DNA from: Stratiolaelaps scimitus
Taxonomy: Eukaryota > Arthropoda > Arachnida > Mesostigmata > Laelapidae
Assembly (NCBI GenBank): GCA_019614645.1
Contig: JABWDB010000004.1
Coordinates: 6,820,001 to 6,884,000 of the forward strand
Direction of reading: 5' to 3'
DNA length: 64,000 nucleotides
The position numbers were made by a program, and so were the translations under genes. Below are positions 14,501 through 28,500 of this stretch, piece after piece. Below the pieces are notes generated by a model, which had not been told where the DNA came from, searched no databases, and was given only the letters and a program-made list of their open reading frames with translations. The first letter of the stretch is position 1. The number at the start of each line of letters is the position of its first letter.

Positions 14501-17360
14501 GTTAATCCTATCTCGGTTCTGCTTGCTCGTGTACCGGGACGCGAGATTTGAGATGAGGGCAGCATGAAGAGCTCAAAGCGATCTCGATCGAGATAGCCAT
14601 GCGGCAGTAATACGCATCGCGTCGTGGTGACATTTGAAACTTTCAGAAAAGGATTTAGGCAGAAGTCGGTGTCCACTACACTCGACTATCTAAATCTTCT
14701 CAATGGGCATTTGCAGGGTCCAACGAAGGGAGAATGACAGAGACCTCGAATAGAACGGGATCGATTTGTTCATGAACATAGATATAATCATGCATCTTCA
14801 AGAAATAAAAAAAAATCACTGTTTGACCCTAAGCTCCGAGACCGAGCTGAAGGCATACGATCACTATGTTCATGATTTTCGGCACATACAAATGTATGGG
14901 ATTCCCCCGTGTAAACCTACCTAGGACGTATTACACTACTTTGCGCGGCCATGAACCTCACGTCAGGCGGTAGCGTCGTCGTAGCGATCGCGGCAGCGAC
15001 GGGGTTCACCCCTTCTAGAATTTTAAGATGTCCGTAAAGGCCTTAGTGGCTATATACAATACAGAAGCCTGTTCGGAAGTCACAGAAGCTGCCGATCCGA
15101 AGCGGCGGACACACGATGTAAATCGCCGTAGATGATGCACCTCGTCCCGGGCTGGGGGGGACGGGGGGACAACGGACCTGAAGAAGTAGCTGCCGTAGGA
15201 GTCTCTTTATTTTGTTTTGGTCGTAAACGCGTTTTATGGATTTTTTCGACCGCTGTGCTGCCGTTGCGTTTGCAGCAGCTACCGCTGCTGCTGCTTGTCC
15301 CGGCTGACTAGTGATGTCGATGGGGGTCTTACGATTCTTTGGCCAGACGATTCGTTTTAGCTTCGCTTGCCAATAGTTTAGCGGTAGCGGTGGTGGCGGC
15401 GGCGGCGGCGGACCTCTGTGAAAAAAACAGTAAACGTGGGATGAGGCCGTTGCTGCTGCTGCTGCTGCGAATCCCTGGCCACTATATTGGGCGCGTCGGA
15501 AGAGAAGCAAGGCTACCGCACAAATGAGTATGAAGGGGATGACGAGTTGGGGAGCCCTGCTTCATGTGGCTAGCTAGCTAGCTGGCTCTGGTGACTTGTA
15601 TGAACAGTCAAGGCCCGTCTTGATCGGTCGGTGTCGCGGCCGGCGGTCGTTGTATACTTTGCCATATAGACAGGTACTTGAGTTCGTCGCTTCGTGGCTG
15701 TCTCGACCGTTGAGCTCGTGGTAGCCGAGCTGGCCGTCGTACTTGCCAGCACCCAGCAGCTTTACGAGGCTCCCAACCCCTTGGGGTTATGTGCGACCCG
15801 TGACGGGCGGCGACCTCCTTTTGTGCCCTGTTCGCTGACTTACCACCTCCTAGCCACTATGACAGCCCAAAAGGTACGATCTTGGACTCGATTTTCGGTG
15901 CGGTGAACGTCGGCCTTCCGGTAGCATAAGATAGAACGAAAACTTGTATGGCATGGGCACAAAATAGGAACCAGAAAACTGCTGCTGCAGTTGGACCACT
16001 GATGACCACTCTGTGTCGTCGTATGGATTTTGCGCCCTTACCTCCAAGATGCTGCTGTACCCAGCGCCATATTATACCTCAGTGGGTCTTAAATGTAAAT
16101 CCTTAAGTCGCATTTATTTTAAGCACAAAATCGATTGAGAGGGAGAGAGAGAGAGAGTCTTCTGCTGCGAGTTCGCGAAGAAAAAAAAGCCTACAAAACG
16201 GCTCCGTGTGGCCGCCAAATACATAGGTATCATGCAGTGATCTCCAGCTGGGTTTCAGATAAACACGCTCGCACATAGGGTGATCGTTTGCTTCGTTGTT
16301 CGAGCAAATGCCATATGCTTTTTTTCGTTCGTAGTACGCTATAGGCGTTTCTGTAGAGGAGGCAGAACTTTGACTAACATCTAAATATGCGATTCCCGCA
16401 TGGGAAGGTAATTTGCATCAATGAAGATGGATGAAGAACAGGGTCTTCATCACATGTGTAGGCATTCGGTGAAACACCTGACAACATCCTCTTTAACTTG
16501 TGTATGTCCTTCCGAGCCGTAAGACGATTGCGGGATCGATTCGACAATGGCTCCCATCCGGCCCGGTCATCGTGTGTCTTCCGGGGCCACATCCAAGTCG
16601 GAACTCAAATCCATAACGCAAACTACGATCTCCCTGAACAACATCCCTGACTCCTGCACTGACTGCGTTGGCTGTTGTTCCCCTGTCGACCCTTACTCCG
16701 CAGTGTTTCCTGCCCACACTTCTCTGTACAAACTGTCGACCCCGAGACTGATACATTTCTAGTGCGTCCTTACCGCGTAGAAGCGTATGTTGAGCGTGGC
16801 TGTTTTTTTTCGCTCCGAGTAATTAGCCAACAATTACTATGTTGTCGTTTCCGCATACACTATTAGAATCGATGACTTTCCCATGGAATCCCGCCTCCGC
16901 GGGGACAATGGACTCGATACCAACTTGGGAACAACTGAAGGAGGAAGACACATAGTGGCATGTTCGATTTCGGCCATGTCGCTCCGGGCTCTTTCCTCGG
17001 TCCTCCGAGCCCTGTGGCTTTCGCCATGTTTCTGCCTGTCTACGAGTGACGGTTCCTCGATACGGAAGTACGCCTACTAATCCATTTCACCTGATTCCCG
17101 CAAATCGCCGATGTGTTTATCTTGCGGTGGCTGTAATGGCGACAGCCGTGGTTAAAGTGTAGCGATTCAGGGAATAGCTTTTCCACACCTGGAACTTCCG
17201 AGTAGATCGGCGATTCTGGAACGTTCAATGCAGGGTGAACCAGCTGGCCCGATTAGCTAGGTCGGATCGAGAAAGCGTTCAGAAAGATAAGCTGTGCTGT
17301 GTTCGATCGGCCAGTCACCAAATGCTGGTCTCAAAAGCGGACAAGCCGTCTGTCGGCGAT

Positions 17361-17392
<32 letters not shown>

Positions 17393-20300
17393 AATACGTA
17401 TACCGCCGTAGGCCTGTATAATGCCTTACTGAGCTTCCAGAACCGAACGTTTCATACTAAATTGCAAATATGACATGATAGCTCCTCGCTGATTTGTTAT
17501 TCTTCACCCTCACCCCACCCGCGCTCCTTTATTTGTTTCGACTCTATTTGTTTTTTTTTCTAGAAGAAACAAAATAATCTCTCTGCCGAATTATATTCAC
17601 ATTTTGGCGCGATTTCTCTCTTCTCCAGCCGTTCGGTGTTAGTCTTCATATACAATATAAGTATCAACGATGGGCCAACTAACAAGAACGCACGTGGAGG
17701 TTGGCTAACGAAGCCCAATGATGGGCGACTTCTCCGTGAAGTTCAATCTAACAACTGCTGCTGTTGCATACCCGCTACATGTATTATACAGCAACCGCAG
17801 CAGGCGCAGCAGCGCGTGATCTCCGCCGCCACCTCTGCCAAGCAACTCCATCAGCAACACCTAAGTGAAGACATGTTCGTCGACAGCAGCAGCATCATGA
17901 TGCAGGACAGCGGATACCTAAATAAGCATGTATAATAATGTGATAGCAGTAGTGAGTAAGGGAGGCGGCGCCATCTACGAGTACGAAGTCGGACCCCTAA
18001 GGGCCGCCTGGTCTGCCTGCTTGGCTTTCATCCGCCGTCCACTATCACCTCGGCTGACTACGGGGCGCGCTCGTGAGCGAGCTGCTAGAGCCGATTGAGT
18101 AACTCGCTCTAAGCCAGACACATTGATAGTATAGGTACACACTGAACAGGGCTGATGATGGTGCCGATGCTCCGGCTGCGGCTGCTGGCGAAAAGGTTTT
18201 GCCTCGGTCCCAAAGCAAAGGAAGAGTAAAGGAACGAATGCCAGGCCGCCACGAGATCATCGAGCAGCGGGCGAATGCGCGCAGGGAAGAGTGAAAAGAC
18301 TCCCCCCTGTCTCTCTCTCGTTCTCTCTCGAGAACGACGAAGTCAGCGACTCAACGAAAGAGAACGGTGCTTGAACGGAGATGGGACGCCGTGGCGTAGC
18401 TGGCGTGAAGCAGCACAGCTGAGATACGCTCAGAGCTGCTCGTGGCAGCTCAGCGCGCTCAGATACCAGTGCTGCCGAGCCAGTGTTCATCCTCGGACAG
18501 CAGAGTTCCCCCTCCTTCGACGGCTTGTTCGGCAGCCACCGATGCTGAAGTTGCTGCTGAAGTAAGCTGGCGAAGAAAACGAAGCAGAAGGCCTCCCGCT
18601 GCTGCGCCACCTGGGGAGACATCGACGAAGGGCCACTCCGACCCGTTTCAGCCCTCAGCGGTTCGGCCGCACTTCGGCAGCTAGCGGCCACAGTTATATG
18701 TAGCAGCAGCAGCACCACTACCACCAGCCAATCTCGACGCATTTATGGACCGAAAGCTAAGCGGCTGCGGAGCTTTCGAAGCAAGCTGCTCGCGATCAGA
18801 AAGCGCTTGATTCCTCGGGACTATCCCTCCTTGGATGACTGCCGGCCTACGTTCTATGGCCGCAAGCAACATTGTGGCGAAATGAAGCAACATTACCACA
18901 GCGCACACGATACTCAACGAACACATTTAACATACACGAAAGAAGCAGCGGCGGCGGTGGCGGCGGCAGCAGTAGCGGCAGCAGAGCAAGGGCACAAGAA
19001 CCGATCAACCACCAGGCAGACCGGCCACTATTCGTGTTATTTGCTTTTTCGAAGGTTGTCGATGTTATTGCTGCTGCTGCTGCTGCTGCGGCTCTTGGGG
19101 CTGCTACCGGGGCTGGCTGACCTGCTCTTCGAGCAGCCACTGTCGAACTCGCGATGACGACGATTTGGTGATACATTTCGTACAATTACACACTGACATC
19201 TGGGTACAGCTCTCGTGCATACTCTGAGCTCTGCGGTAGTATTTCGACACAGACGAAATGGGAAGCAGTTGCGGTGGAGCGCGATTTCGTATCGGCTACC
19301 TGCGCAAAACCGACAGAACGATCGACGATAGACCGATTGTGGTTTAGAAGAACGCGAGGAGAACGCGTCATCGGCTCTATGGAGGGGTGCGGCTGAGGAG
19401 ACGACTCTGTGAGGTGCGGGGGTGACCGGGAGGGAGCTCAACGTTGAATGACGAGAGACAAGCAGACCGGGTGTCCACATTGATGTCGATCCACATTCAG
19501 GGAAATAGATTAGGAAATAGACAACAACAGCAACAGCGACAGCAAACAACAGCAACAACAGAGGAAGGGATGGTTGACGAGACAAGAGTAATCCTTCCGG
19601 GACGACATCATTTAAGGAGGATAGCATTGCTGTGAGGCATACCTAAGTCCATTTTCGGTGTCGTAAGGAGATGGCAGGGAGAAAGAGACTTATGACGAAA
19701 CATGCTGATAGAGCATCAAAGTAGAGAGAGAGAGATGAGGCTTTATGACCAGCGAGGCTGTATTAACCCATGAAAATGTGGAGAGGAACAGCCACGGATG
19801 TAGACATTTTAATAATAATAATAATAATAACGCATTGTGTATAATTAACGATAGTAACCGGAGCAGGCGGTTCGGCTGTAACGCAGCCGAGAGGAAGGTC
19901 CTGTGTGCGGAAGTGACGTTTCACTATAAAATGCATAGATGCAAAATGTACTTTGCGTACCGAGTGGTGCCACCTCGCCGCTCCGATTGGGTTGGCCAAA
20001 TGGCTACCGATAAAGCCGATGTCGTCGTGAGATACCGAAGGGTGTCCGCGAAAGACAAATCGTCGTGTGGAGTTAGCGTGTCAAGCTGAAGCCGCTCGCC
20101 GATCAATCAATGACGACGCCCTCTTATGGGTACCGAATTATCGAGCGACGATGACGTTGAATCGAGCGCGGGCGAATAATGTGAGACACGGTGGTACACA
20201 CGTGGTGGCCAAATCGCAATCCCGGCCGTGCTGAGGTTTGAACGTTCGGTAGGTACGAAGTCAGGCAGGAGAAAGAAGCATATCTGCTAAAGGTGCCCTA

Positions 20301-22479
20301 TTCAAACACGAAAAAAATTTTCTAAATTGGTGTGCTGGCTTTTGCTTGCTTTCAGGATGTGGTGTCGAGCACGAACGTTGAAATCAAGACGGAGATCAAG
20401 GAGGAGTCGAAGGATGATTCGGACGAGCCGGATTTCGTCGAGACGAACTGCCACTGGGGCGAATGTACCATTCAGTTCGACACGCAACAACAGCTGGTAC
20501 GTTGGGGGGCCATTGGCGCTGGCCGTATGACGGGTGGCGGTACCGTGGCAACGCGCTCGTAAATTGTTGTGACTGAATTACTATTATAGTGGAGTAGATA
20601 GGCTAAGCAAGATCATTTATATGATTTAATATTTAACTATTACTTAGATCTCGGATTGTTGCCGCCTGATGGTGTTGCACCTCTATAATATATATATATA
20701 TATATACTATCAATGGTCACATATTGTCAACATCTAAAATAATAATAAGACATTGAAAATTGGTTGGAAAACGCGTACTTCCGTTTGATAGGCGACTCAA
20801 TGACCGCGTGAATGAAATGGGATGCACAAGATAGTAAGCAGTCAAACGAAAGACAAACTACTATAGAATTGTCATACGAGTATGGCCACGCCGACGGCGG
20901 ATATCGTTGACGAGAGTGTGTGTGTGTGTGTTCTGATACCGCCACGAGCTGTATTTTGTTGTCGGGCCATTTGACCACTTATGCATAGCTATCCAGCGAT
21001 CACTGATGATCACGAAGAGTGCGCTTATCCGATCGTGCGTTCGAGCTACTCAAATATAGGAAAAACATCTCTTGTCCTCAATCGGCCCCGGTTGAGGTTG
21101 ATCAATTTGCCTGGTAGGCGTTCTGCTCTAATCTATAGAGGCCGCCTAAGCCTACGAGGAGTCGCAGTAGTTGTATAAAGGTGTAGTGATCGCATGGATT
21201 GAAATGCCGCGTCACGAATCTCTCCGTGCGGCCTGATAGCTCGCTTGCTCGCTCGGTCAGCGTCGCGAGTTGATCGACGTTTGGCGCGCCACACTAAATG
21301 GGTCATTGTGGGCGACGAGGTCAATTGTTGAACGCGAAACTCAATGGGGACTCTCCATCGTCCGGGTTCTCTGTGGAACCGAATTGTGTGAAGAGGTGCG
21401 CTGCTCCTAGTGCTCACCTCGGTGAGCTCGCCGACGAGGGCCACACGAGTGAGCCTAGCTCTCTCCATCTCTCTATCTCGCTACCTCAGCCAAACCAGAT
21501 CACTACCCAGGAACATTGGCGTCGGCGAAGACGATTATACCACGGGCGGCTGCCCCGCACCGCCCTCGTCATAGATGAACAATGCGATCTCGTCCGAGCC
21601 GAGATATGCCTCGGTGTCTAAAGAATCGGCGCCAATCCAGCTGGGCGAATCAACCAGCGAACTAACTCACCGTGGCTCATTGAAGTACTGCTTTCGCCCA
21701 CAGCGGACTCCGTAAGGGGCCTATGCAGCCCTGGCAGTGCGTCTACGCTACTTTAAAAGCAGCGGCTATCGGGTGAGGCTGCTCGTAGAGGTGGTGCCAG
21801 ACTTTTTGAATGCACGCGGCATTCTTATTCGCTTTGTAAACTCACCCGAAGGGGAACTGATGCCGTCTTGATCTGTATCCTCGTAGCTGCTTCGGATACA
21901 GAACGAGAGTAGGGTAGGGGATACATAATAGATGAAGGCATGAGTGAGCTATTCATTCTATTTCATATCCACTATTATATTATATTTAAATCGATGTTGG
22001 CGTATAGCTCACGAATACGAGGGATCTCTACAAGAATATATATACATATATATATATATATATGTATGAGAGAGAAGGATATCTGCATGTGCAATATCTC
22101 GCCGTCTAGATCAGATGCCCAGGTATAGATCTGGTTAGCGGGGAGATGACGTTGATCGAGCTTCTGAGTTTCACTAGCTCAGGCAGGGCGTTGCTAGTGA
22201 GCGGCATCTCCGCTCAAATGGAGAGACCTCGAATAGGGACAATCCTGTTCTCGACAAAAGCGACAAGATCATATCGGGTCACCAGTTCGCCGCGGTTTGC
22301 GCCCGCCGTGCATTTGGCTTTGTCTCGCCAAAGTTTGTCCGTTTGTTCAATCCCAGCTAACTGTGCGATATCTTACTTAGTCTGTAGCACACTCGATCTA
22401 TTTGTCTATCGCGCTGCCTCTAACCAGCATTCTCCAGCTCTCTAGCACCGATATAACAGCGGATAAGCCGCCTTCTCCT

Positions 22480-22532
<53 letters not shown>

Positions 22533-25500
22533 TAAATATTATTGTTCGTGGACAGGCACTTGAGTTACAGATTCGTCCTCCATTTAGGCACAATACTATT
22601 ATACAAATACGTAGAATGGGAAAGTCGCTATGGGTCCTATTTTGGCCACTGCAGTGTGCATTTGACACAGAGGCAACTTTATCGACCGATCAGCCTACCA
22701 ACTCGAGATAAATACCTACCTGGCTTGGTTCGATACGTAGCTGGCCATGCCTAGCATTCAAGTTGACCTTCATGAATAATATAGAAGATGTCAGTCATTC
22801 AGTTACGGACCGAAAGACTATTAACCGCATACACAAGGAACGAACCCAAATCTTTAATATTTGTGCTCATCGTTTGGCAGCTATGAATTTGGTGCCGATA
22901 ACGCCCGCCCGTTTGTGCCACTCTCGAACAGGAGCAGAAACAATGTCTACCCCTATATGACTATGGTGTGGCTATTATTCATCATATGAGAAGTGAGTCT
23001 CTCTCTCTAATCCAAGTGAGTTTTATCGGTTAATTTTTGACCCAATCATTATTTGCGTTGTTTACATGATTGTCGTACATCTCCACAGGTGGATCATCTG
23101 CAAAAGGATCACATTCAGTCAAACAAGAAGGCGTACGTCTGTCGTTGGCAGGAGTGTTCACGAGAAGAGAAACCCTTTAAGGCGATGTACATGCTAGTCG
23201 TGCATATGCGCCGTCACACAGGCGAAAAACCGAACAAGTGCACCTTCGAAGGATGTCAAAAAGCCTACTCGAGGCTGGAGAATCTCAAGACGCATCTCAG
23301 GTACGTTAACGGACGAAGGAGCACTCCGTGAAGTGCTCCAAACCACTATAGAGTGACTCGGTGATCCTTGTATAGGTTAGACGCTACAAATTTGACTCCG
23401 GTTTTAGCTTTGCTGTACTTCGGGCTCCCGATGCCGAAGGGCTTCCGCAGATTGATTGTTCCCAATCAAGCCCACATCGGCGTAGTGTATATACAATAGT
23501 TGTGCTGCCGTGGTCTGCCTCGTTTTGTGCGTATGCCACGTGCCGTCTACCGAAGTTGGGGCACGACCTGGTCACGAACGCTTGAGTCCACAAAGTCCCC
23601 TCGGGACAGTAGGTACAAACGTATCAGTAGGTACAAGCGTATCAGTCTCTATGTGTGAAATACTAATAAATGTGAAAAACAAATAAACCGAATTCGTTTT
23701 ATTGCGCCAACGAGCCAGGTGATCAGTTAGGGCAAATAATCGCCTCATGTTTTGTTCGAGATCTGCCGCTGCTGCAGCGCCGGCAGCAGCAGCAGCGTTG
23801 ACAAATGTCCAACAGACAAGTCGCAGAGCAGCGCGCTCCGGTTCAGGTTCAGAGAATCCGGTGGCTCGTCGTTCGTCGTCGGACCCTTTCTTGAGATCAG
23901 CCTCCCCTCGCATACACCCGTTCGCAGTTACGACATTTGGCGATATCGAGCGATTTTATTTTTCTGCTTATCGCTCTCCCCTGCGAGCTGGGCTGGCCGA
24001 CTCGACAGAGCGGGCCCGTTCTGCCGCCTAGTTCCGCATCGGTCGACAGTTACGTAGGTGATCGCTGATAACGAGATAGTGGAGGATAGTTTGTTTGGTG
24101 AGGGGTGACGATAGCAGGCTCCAACCATCGAATGCTAACAAACATATATTAGATGAACAATAAGCGAGAGAGAGAGAGAGAGTGAAATAGCGCGAGAAAA
24201 TCGACTGATATCCTTGAGTCGTTGAACGTGCTGAAACAGATTTCGCCTCAATCTGTGCTCTAATAATATAACCGTGTATTTGAATCTGTCGTGTTGGCAA
24301 TACACATACGGATCCAGCATGCGTGTCTATAGCCAGCTGACGTGCGTATGATGGCTGTTGTATCAACGCGGATTACAATGGTTTTTGTCTCTTTGAAAAA
24401 CACGACTACCAACGGTAGTTGTTTGATGTCACTCTGTACTGGTCAGCTTGCCTTGTCACCCCCGTGGACGGCCCCTTTCCTGCGAACAAATCGGACACTC
24501 GACGGGCGGATGCCACTGTCGTCCTGAGGTTCCAGCACATATTGTGTCGACAATTGTGCATTCACGCCTGTATGCATGTATTCATATATGTGGTATGTAC
24601 AACCGAAATCACCAGCTGAAGATGTGGATCGGCGCCACACGCACGGCGTATTCTGCCGAGAAGAGACAGAGAGAGCGAGAGATATAGGTACATACTGAGA
24701 AGTTGTGATTCTCGATATGTTGTTGCTGGCTGACCTTGCTCTTGTTCCTATTGTTGTTCCTGCTGCTGTCGCTGCCGCCACTGACGTTCGCATTTCTTGA
24801 TCTCCTCCTGTCGTCACCTCTTGTGGTAGTCATCGTTGTTGTTTGTTGGTCCTTTTCGTGCCGACCGATTCGTTTGATTTCGAATGTTGTGTATATGTTA
24901 GTATATATATATGTAAGTGTGTGAGTATGTGTGTCCTTTTGGTGGATGTCTGCCGATGAGGTGCCTCCTCTGAATCCATCTTCATCACTTTTGATGATAT
25001 AAGATCTCGGCGAACAAAGCTTTCTCACCTCACCCAATCATTGTTCCTCTCTCTCTCTCTCTATCTCTCTTTCTCTCTCTTTGTTTCCCGTGGCTGTCAC
25101 CATCGTCCGCACAACGAACCTAGCGCTCACGCGGACGCAGAGCCATGCGCATGCACCCAGACGAATATGTACTCGACGTACACATGCGATGAATCCCTCA
25201 CACAAAATCGAGAAGCAACCGAAGCAGAAAGCAAGTAGAAAAGCTGGGAAAAGAAATTCACTGCACAAGCAACCGTGGCCCGTCGTATAGACGACGGATC
25301 CAACGGAAGAAGGACACACGAAGGTGGCTTGGGAGAGACATCGTCCACTATTTTTCATTTTAGATCTCTTCCCCCTCCGAAGCCGCGCGTGGATCCATAT
25401 GAGTCACGAGCATCGCTCGGTAGAACGGAGCTTACCGGCCGATGGCAGGGAGGCGGCAGAAATCCGCCAGAGAACCGCCAGGGTAGGGAATCAGCATGGT

Positions 25501-28500
25501 GTAGCATGGGTACCATCAATAGTCGCTGTCCCTGCTGCTGTTCCTCTCTCCTTGACTTTTTCCCCACTGGGTCGAGTCTCATCTCGTCGCGTCTTCGCCT
25601 GCCTCGTATTCTGCTACGTGCCGCCTCTTCTGAGCCCCGCACGCACTCGTTGTTCATATCGTGCTCCTCCCCATCGTCGCCTTTGTCGTTTCCACCGGCG
25701 TTGGCGATTGGCACTGGTAGCCGGCCCGGCGGTGGGGGCTAGCGGCCGCGATCGAGTCAGAAGAGCGCGGCGTTCGTCGTCTGGTGATGTCGCGTCGGCC
25801 TGTCTAATTCGTCTATCTGTCTTGCGCCGGACACGATAGTGGTGATGGTGTTGTTGGTGGTGGCAGAGGCGGCGGCGGCGGTGCCGGTGGTTCTGGTGCT
25901 ACCTCAACGACCGCGCGGTTGTTACTACTAGCACAATTGCTGGCGAGAGCTTCTGATTCGGAACCGACTCGCGGCTTGACGCTGATGACGCGAACGTGCT
26001 GATCGTGCTGCTGCTGCTGGCGATGACGATGCTATTGATGGAACTCGCCGCAGCTGTAGAATAGACTACTGTATAGCACGACCATTGCTGCTGTTGCTAC
26101 TGCCGCTGGTCGGCATAAAGGCGATGATAGCTACGGCAGCTCTCTCTCTTCATCAATCGTTCGTTGTCTTCTGTGTACCCTTCTCCCTGTAGATCAGTCT
26201 GTATGAGTGCTTTTGACTGTCACTCTTTCGGATTCGGTCTGTCTTTCGATGTGTGTTCTTATAGCTGAAACATATTTCGGAACAACCCGAATGAAAGGGA
26301 GAGAGAGAGAGAGAGAGGGAGGAAGACAGCTGAGAAGAACGAAAAAAAAGAACAAGAAAAAATCAAAGAACGATGCCGCCACTGCTGAAAAGCACTGGCC
26401 ACAACAAGGTATTACCCTACGCTGTACGTATGTATGCGTTTTCGCAGCCTCATCCTATCGTTTGAGTTTGCAGTTCCGCTGGCTCTAAGCTCGGTATTGG
26501 AGGAGGAGGGGGGGGGGGGGGCACTCTCGTAGCCGACTAAGCGGTTACGATGGCCGGCCAACATTTGTCATTGATTTGTTGTTATTCTTTGTGGGGTTTT
26601 GCTGTGCTGGCTGTCATTTGTTGCTATTGTTATTGTGGCTGCTGTCAACGGATGTACAATACAATCATGGCATATACGACATCATCTAGCTCTTCTTGGC
26701 TTGGTTGTTTGTTGGTTGTGTTTGTCACAAAAACGGTCACACTGTTAGATATGGTGACAGCCGCCACCCCCGTGACACTGTTCAGACTCCTCATTGCGCA
26801 CGTACAGATGGGAGTCCTCTAGCAGTAAACGGTGTTGCCAACCACGAACTTGCAGCCGTCACTCGTTTGCCCTGAGGGCGGAACGGGCTTAGTGCTCAGG
26901 GAAGCTCAGAGCCCATCTCGACGAATGCTATGGGCCGGATCGACTCTCCCACTACATCCCGTTGTGGAAAGCTAATCAGGATGGCCCATCCGTGATGGCG
27001 GTCGCGGTCGAAGAATAAGAAGATGGTGGTCATCATCAACGCCGTCTAAATACTTTCTCCTCGCGATATCTCCTTCTGTCGTTCGCTCTGCATTGCCTAA
27101 CGAATTTCTAAATATATACTTGGCCGGACAAAGAGCCTTGTGCACCGAGCGAATCTCGTCCCTTCAGCCCGCTAGAGATAACCTTCCGTTTTAAGAAGCC
27201 CACTGAAGCACTGCAGAGACACATTGGCTGTGTCTGGGAAGCACCGCTACTCTGGACAGATTGCGGCGAGCGAACGCAACACATAGATAATCTAGGGACA
27301 CGTTGAAAGATCCATTCATTTGGGGACGGCAGATTAGGAAGAGGAGAGTGACTCGCCGTCGGCTGTCCTGCTCCCAGCCCTGGAAAGTCGCTGTTCAGAG
27401 AAAGCTCGGGGTCCTCTCTCTCTCTCTCTGTGTGTCCGTATTGCTGTCTCTTTCTCTCACTCTTCTCGAGACGCGGGGAGACGAGAGGTTGGCTGTTGCT
27501 ATCCGGTGTGCACGGTGTCTACCCCGCATGTAGAGAGGCGATTTGGAAGCCAACTCGCTGGTCCATATAGAAACGACCGTCCCGTGCTTCGGCATCTCCG
27601 GCGTAGTTCTCTCGTTCACCGCTTCTCGGTGTTCGTCAACCAGAAAAGCAGAATCGTTCATGGATGGGGGGGATGGTTGAATATCGTCCATCGGAGGAGA
27701 TGATGGAGCACATGTGAGTCTGTGATCAAATCGCCAGCCATCCGGCAAAAGTGCGACAAGTGCTGCGGCGCATAACCTGGAAAAAGGGGTTACGGTTTCG
27801 TGTACGGCCACGACATGTGCTATCTTGCTCTGTATGTAGACGTCGGCTGGTTTAGTGGCCCGGTCAAGACCTCCAGATGGTTGTGGATCGACTGCTTGCA
27901 GGCCGTTTTGCCCAGTGCGAGATTGAGGCGGGCGCTGGGTTGATTGGCTACAACGCGACGTTAGCAACAAGGCAGACGCTGAGCTCATTGGAAGGACGGA
28001 CTTGATCGGGGAGCGGGGTCACAGGGGAGGTGATTTGTGGCCTATTTACTTAAGGTGAACAAGATAGGCAACGCTTTACAAGCGATTTTTTCACATCCGA
28101 AGCCATCTGAGGGTAGCTATCGTACTGATCCTGTGATGTTCCACTGAGCTAGTTCGTCTCCGGCTGATGCAAGCACGACCGAGGCTTCCGGAACACCGAT
28201 AGGGCGTCGAAACGATTTGTAGTAAAGGAGTATCTACTGTATTTGGTAGCTTCTCCTATACATAACGTTCTTGTACCCCTTCTTGGCGTTGTACGATGGT
28301 GGTTTTTTGTTATCCATTTCTATCTCTCTCTCTCGCGTTGCCTACCTGTCATTGTTTGCCCAGACGATGGGACAGATCCACGAGATAGTCGGATGCACGT
28401 TTACTACACGTTGTTGCCACGACATGATCTACTACAACTAACAGAAAGAATTGCTCATGATGAGATGAGGCAGGGAACGATCGCGATGACGGCGTTACTC

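Larger units (their letters stand above)
5578..20355 (+). other. ci: ci intron 1 (14.8 kb)
   Basis: The intron lies between the SYGH exon and the linker/finger-1 exon, with donor GTAAGT and acceptor TTTCAG. It contains a decayed minus-strand LINE (about 12.74-13.84 kb), an exact 45-bp tandem duplication at 11499-11588, many CT/GA and TA microsatellites and a possible cassette exon at 17792-17929. The long open frames near 10.7-12.0 kb and 18.3-19.6 kb run through GCC/CTG repeats on both strands and look like composition effects. Confidence 0.85.

Noticed and set aside
16374..17228. Minus-strand frames upstream of the LINE remnant that might be its ORF1
   Set aside because: I could not find a convincing CCHC zinc knuckle or other ORF1 signature, so the element was not extended to this point.
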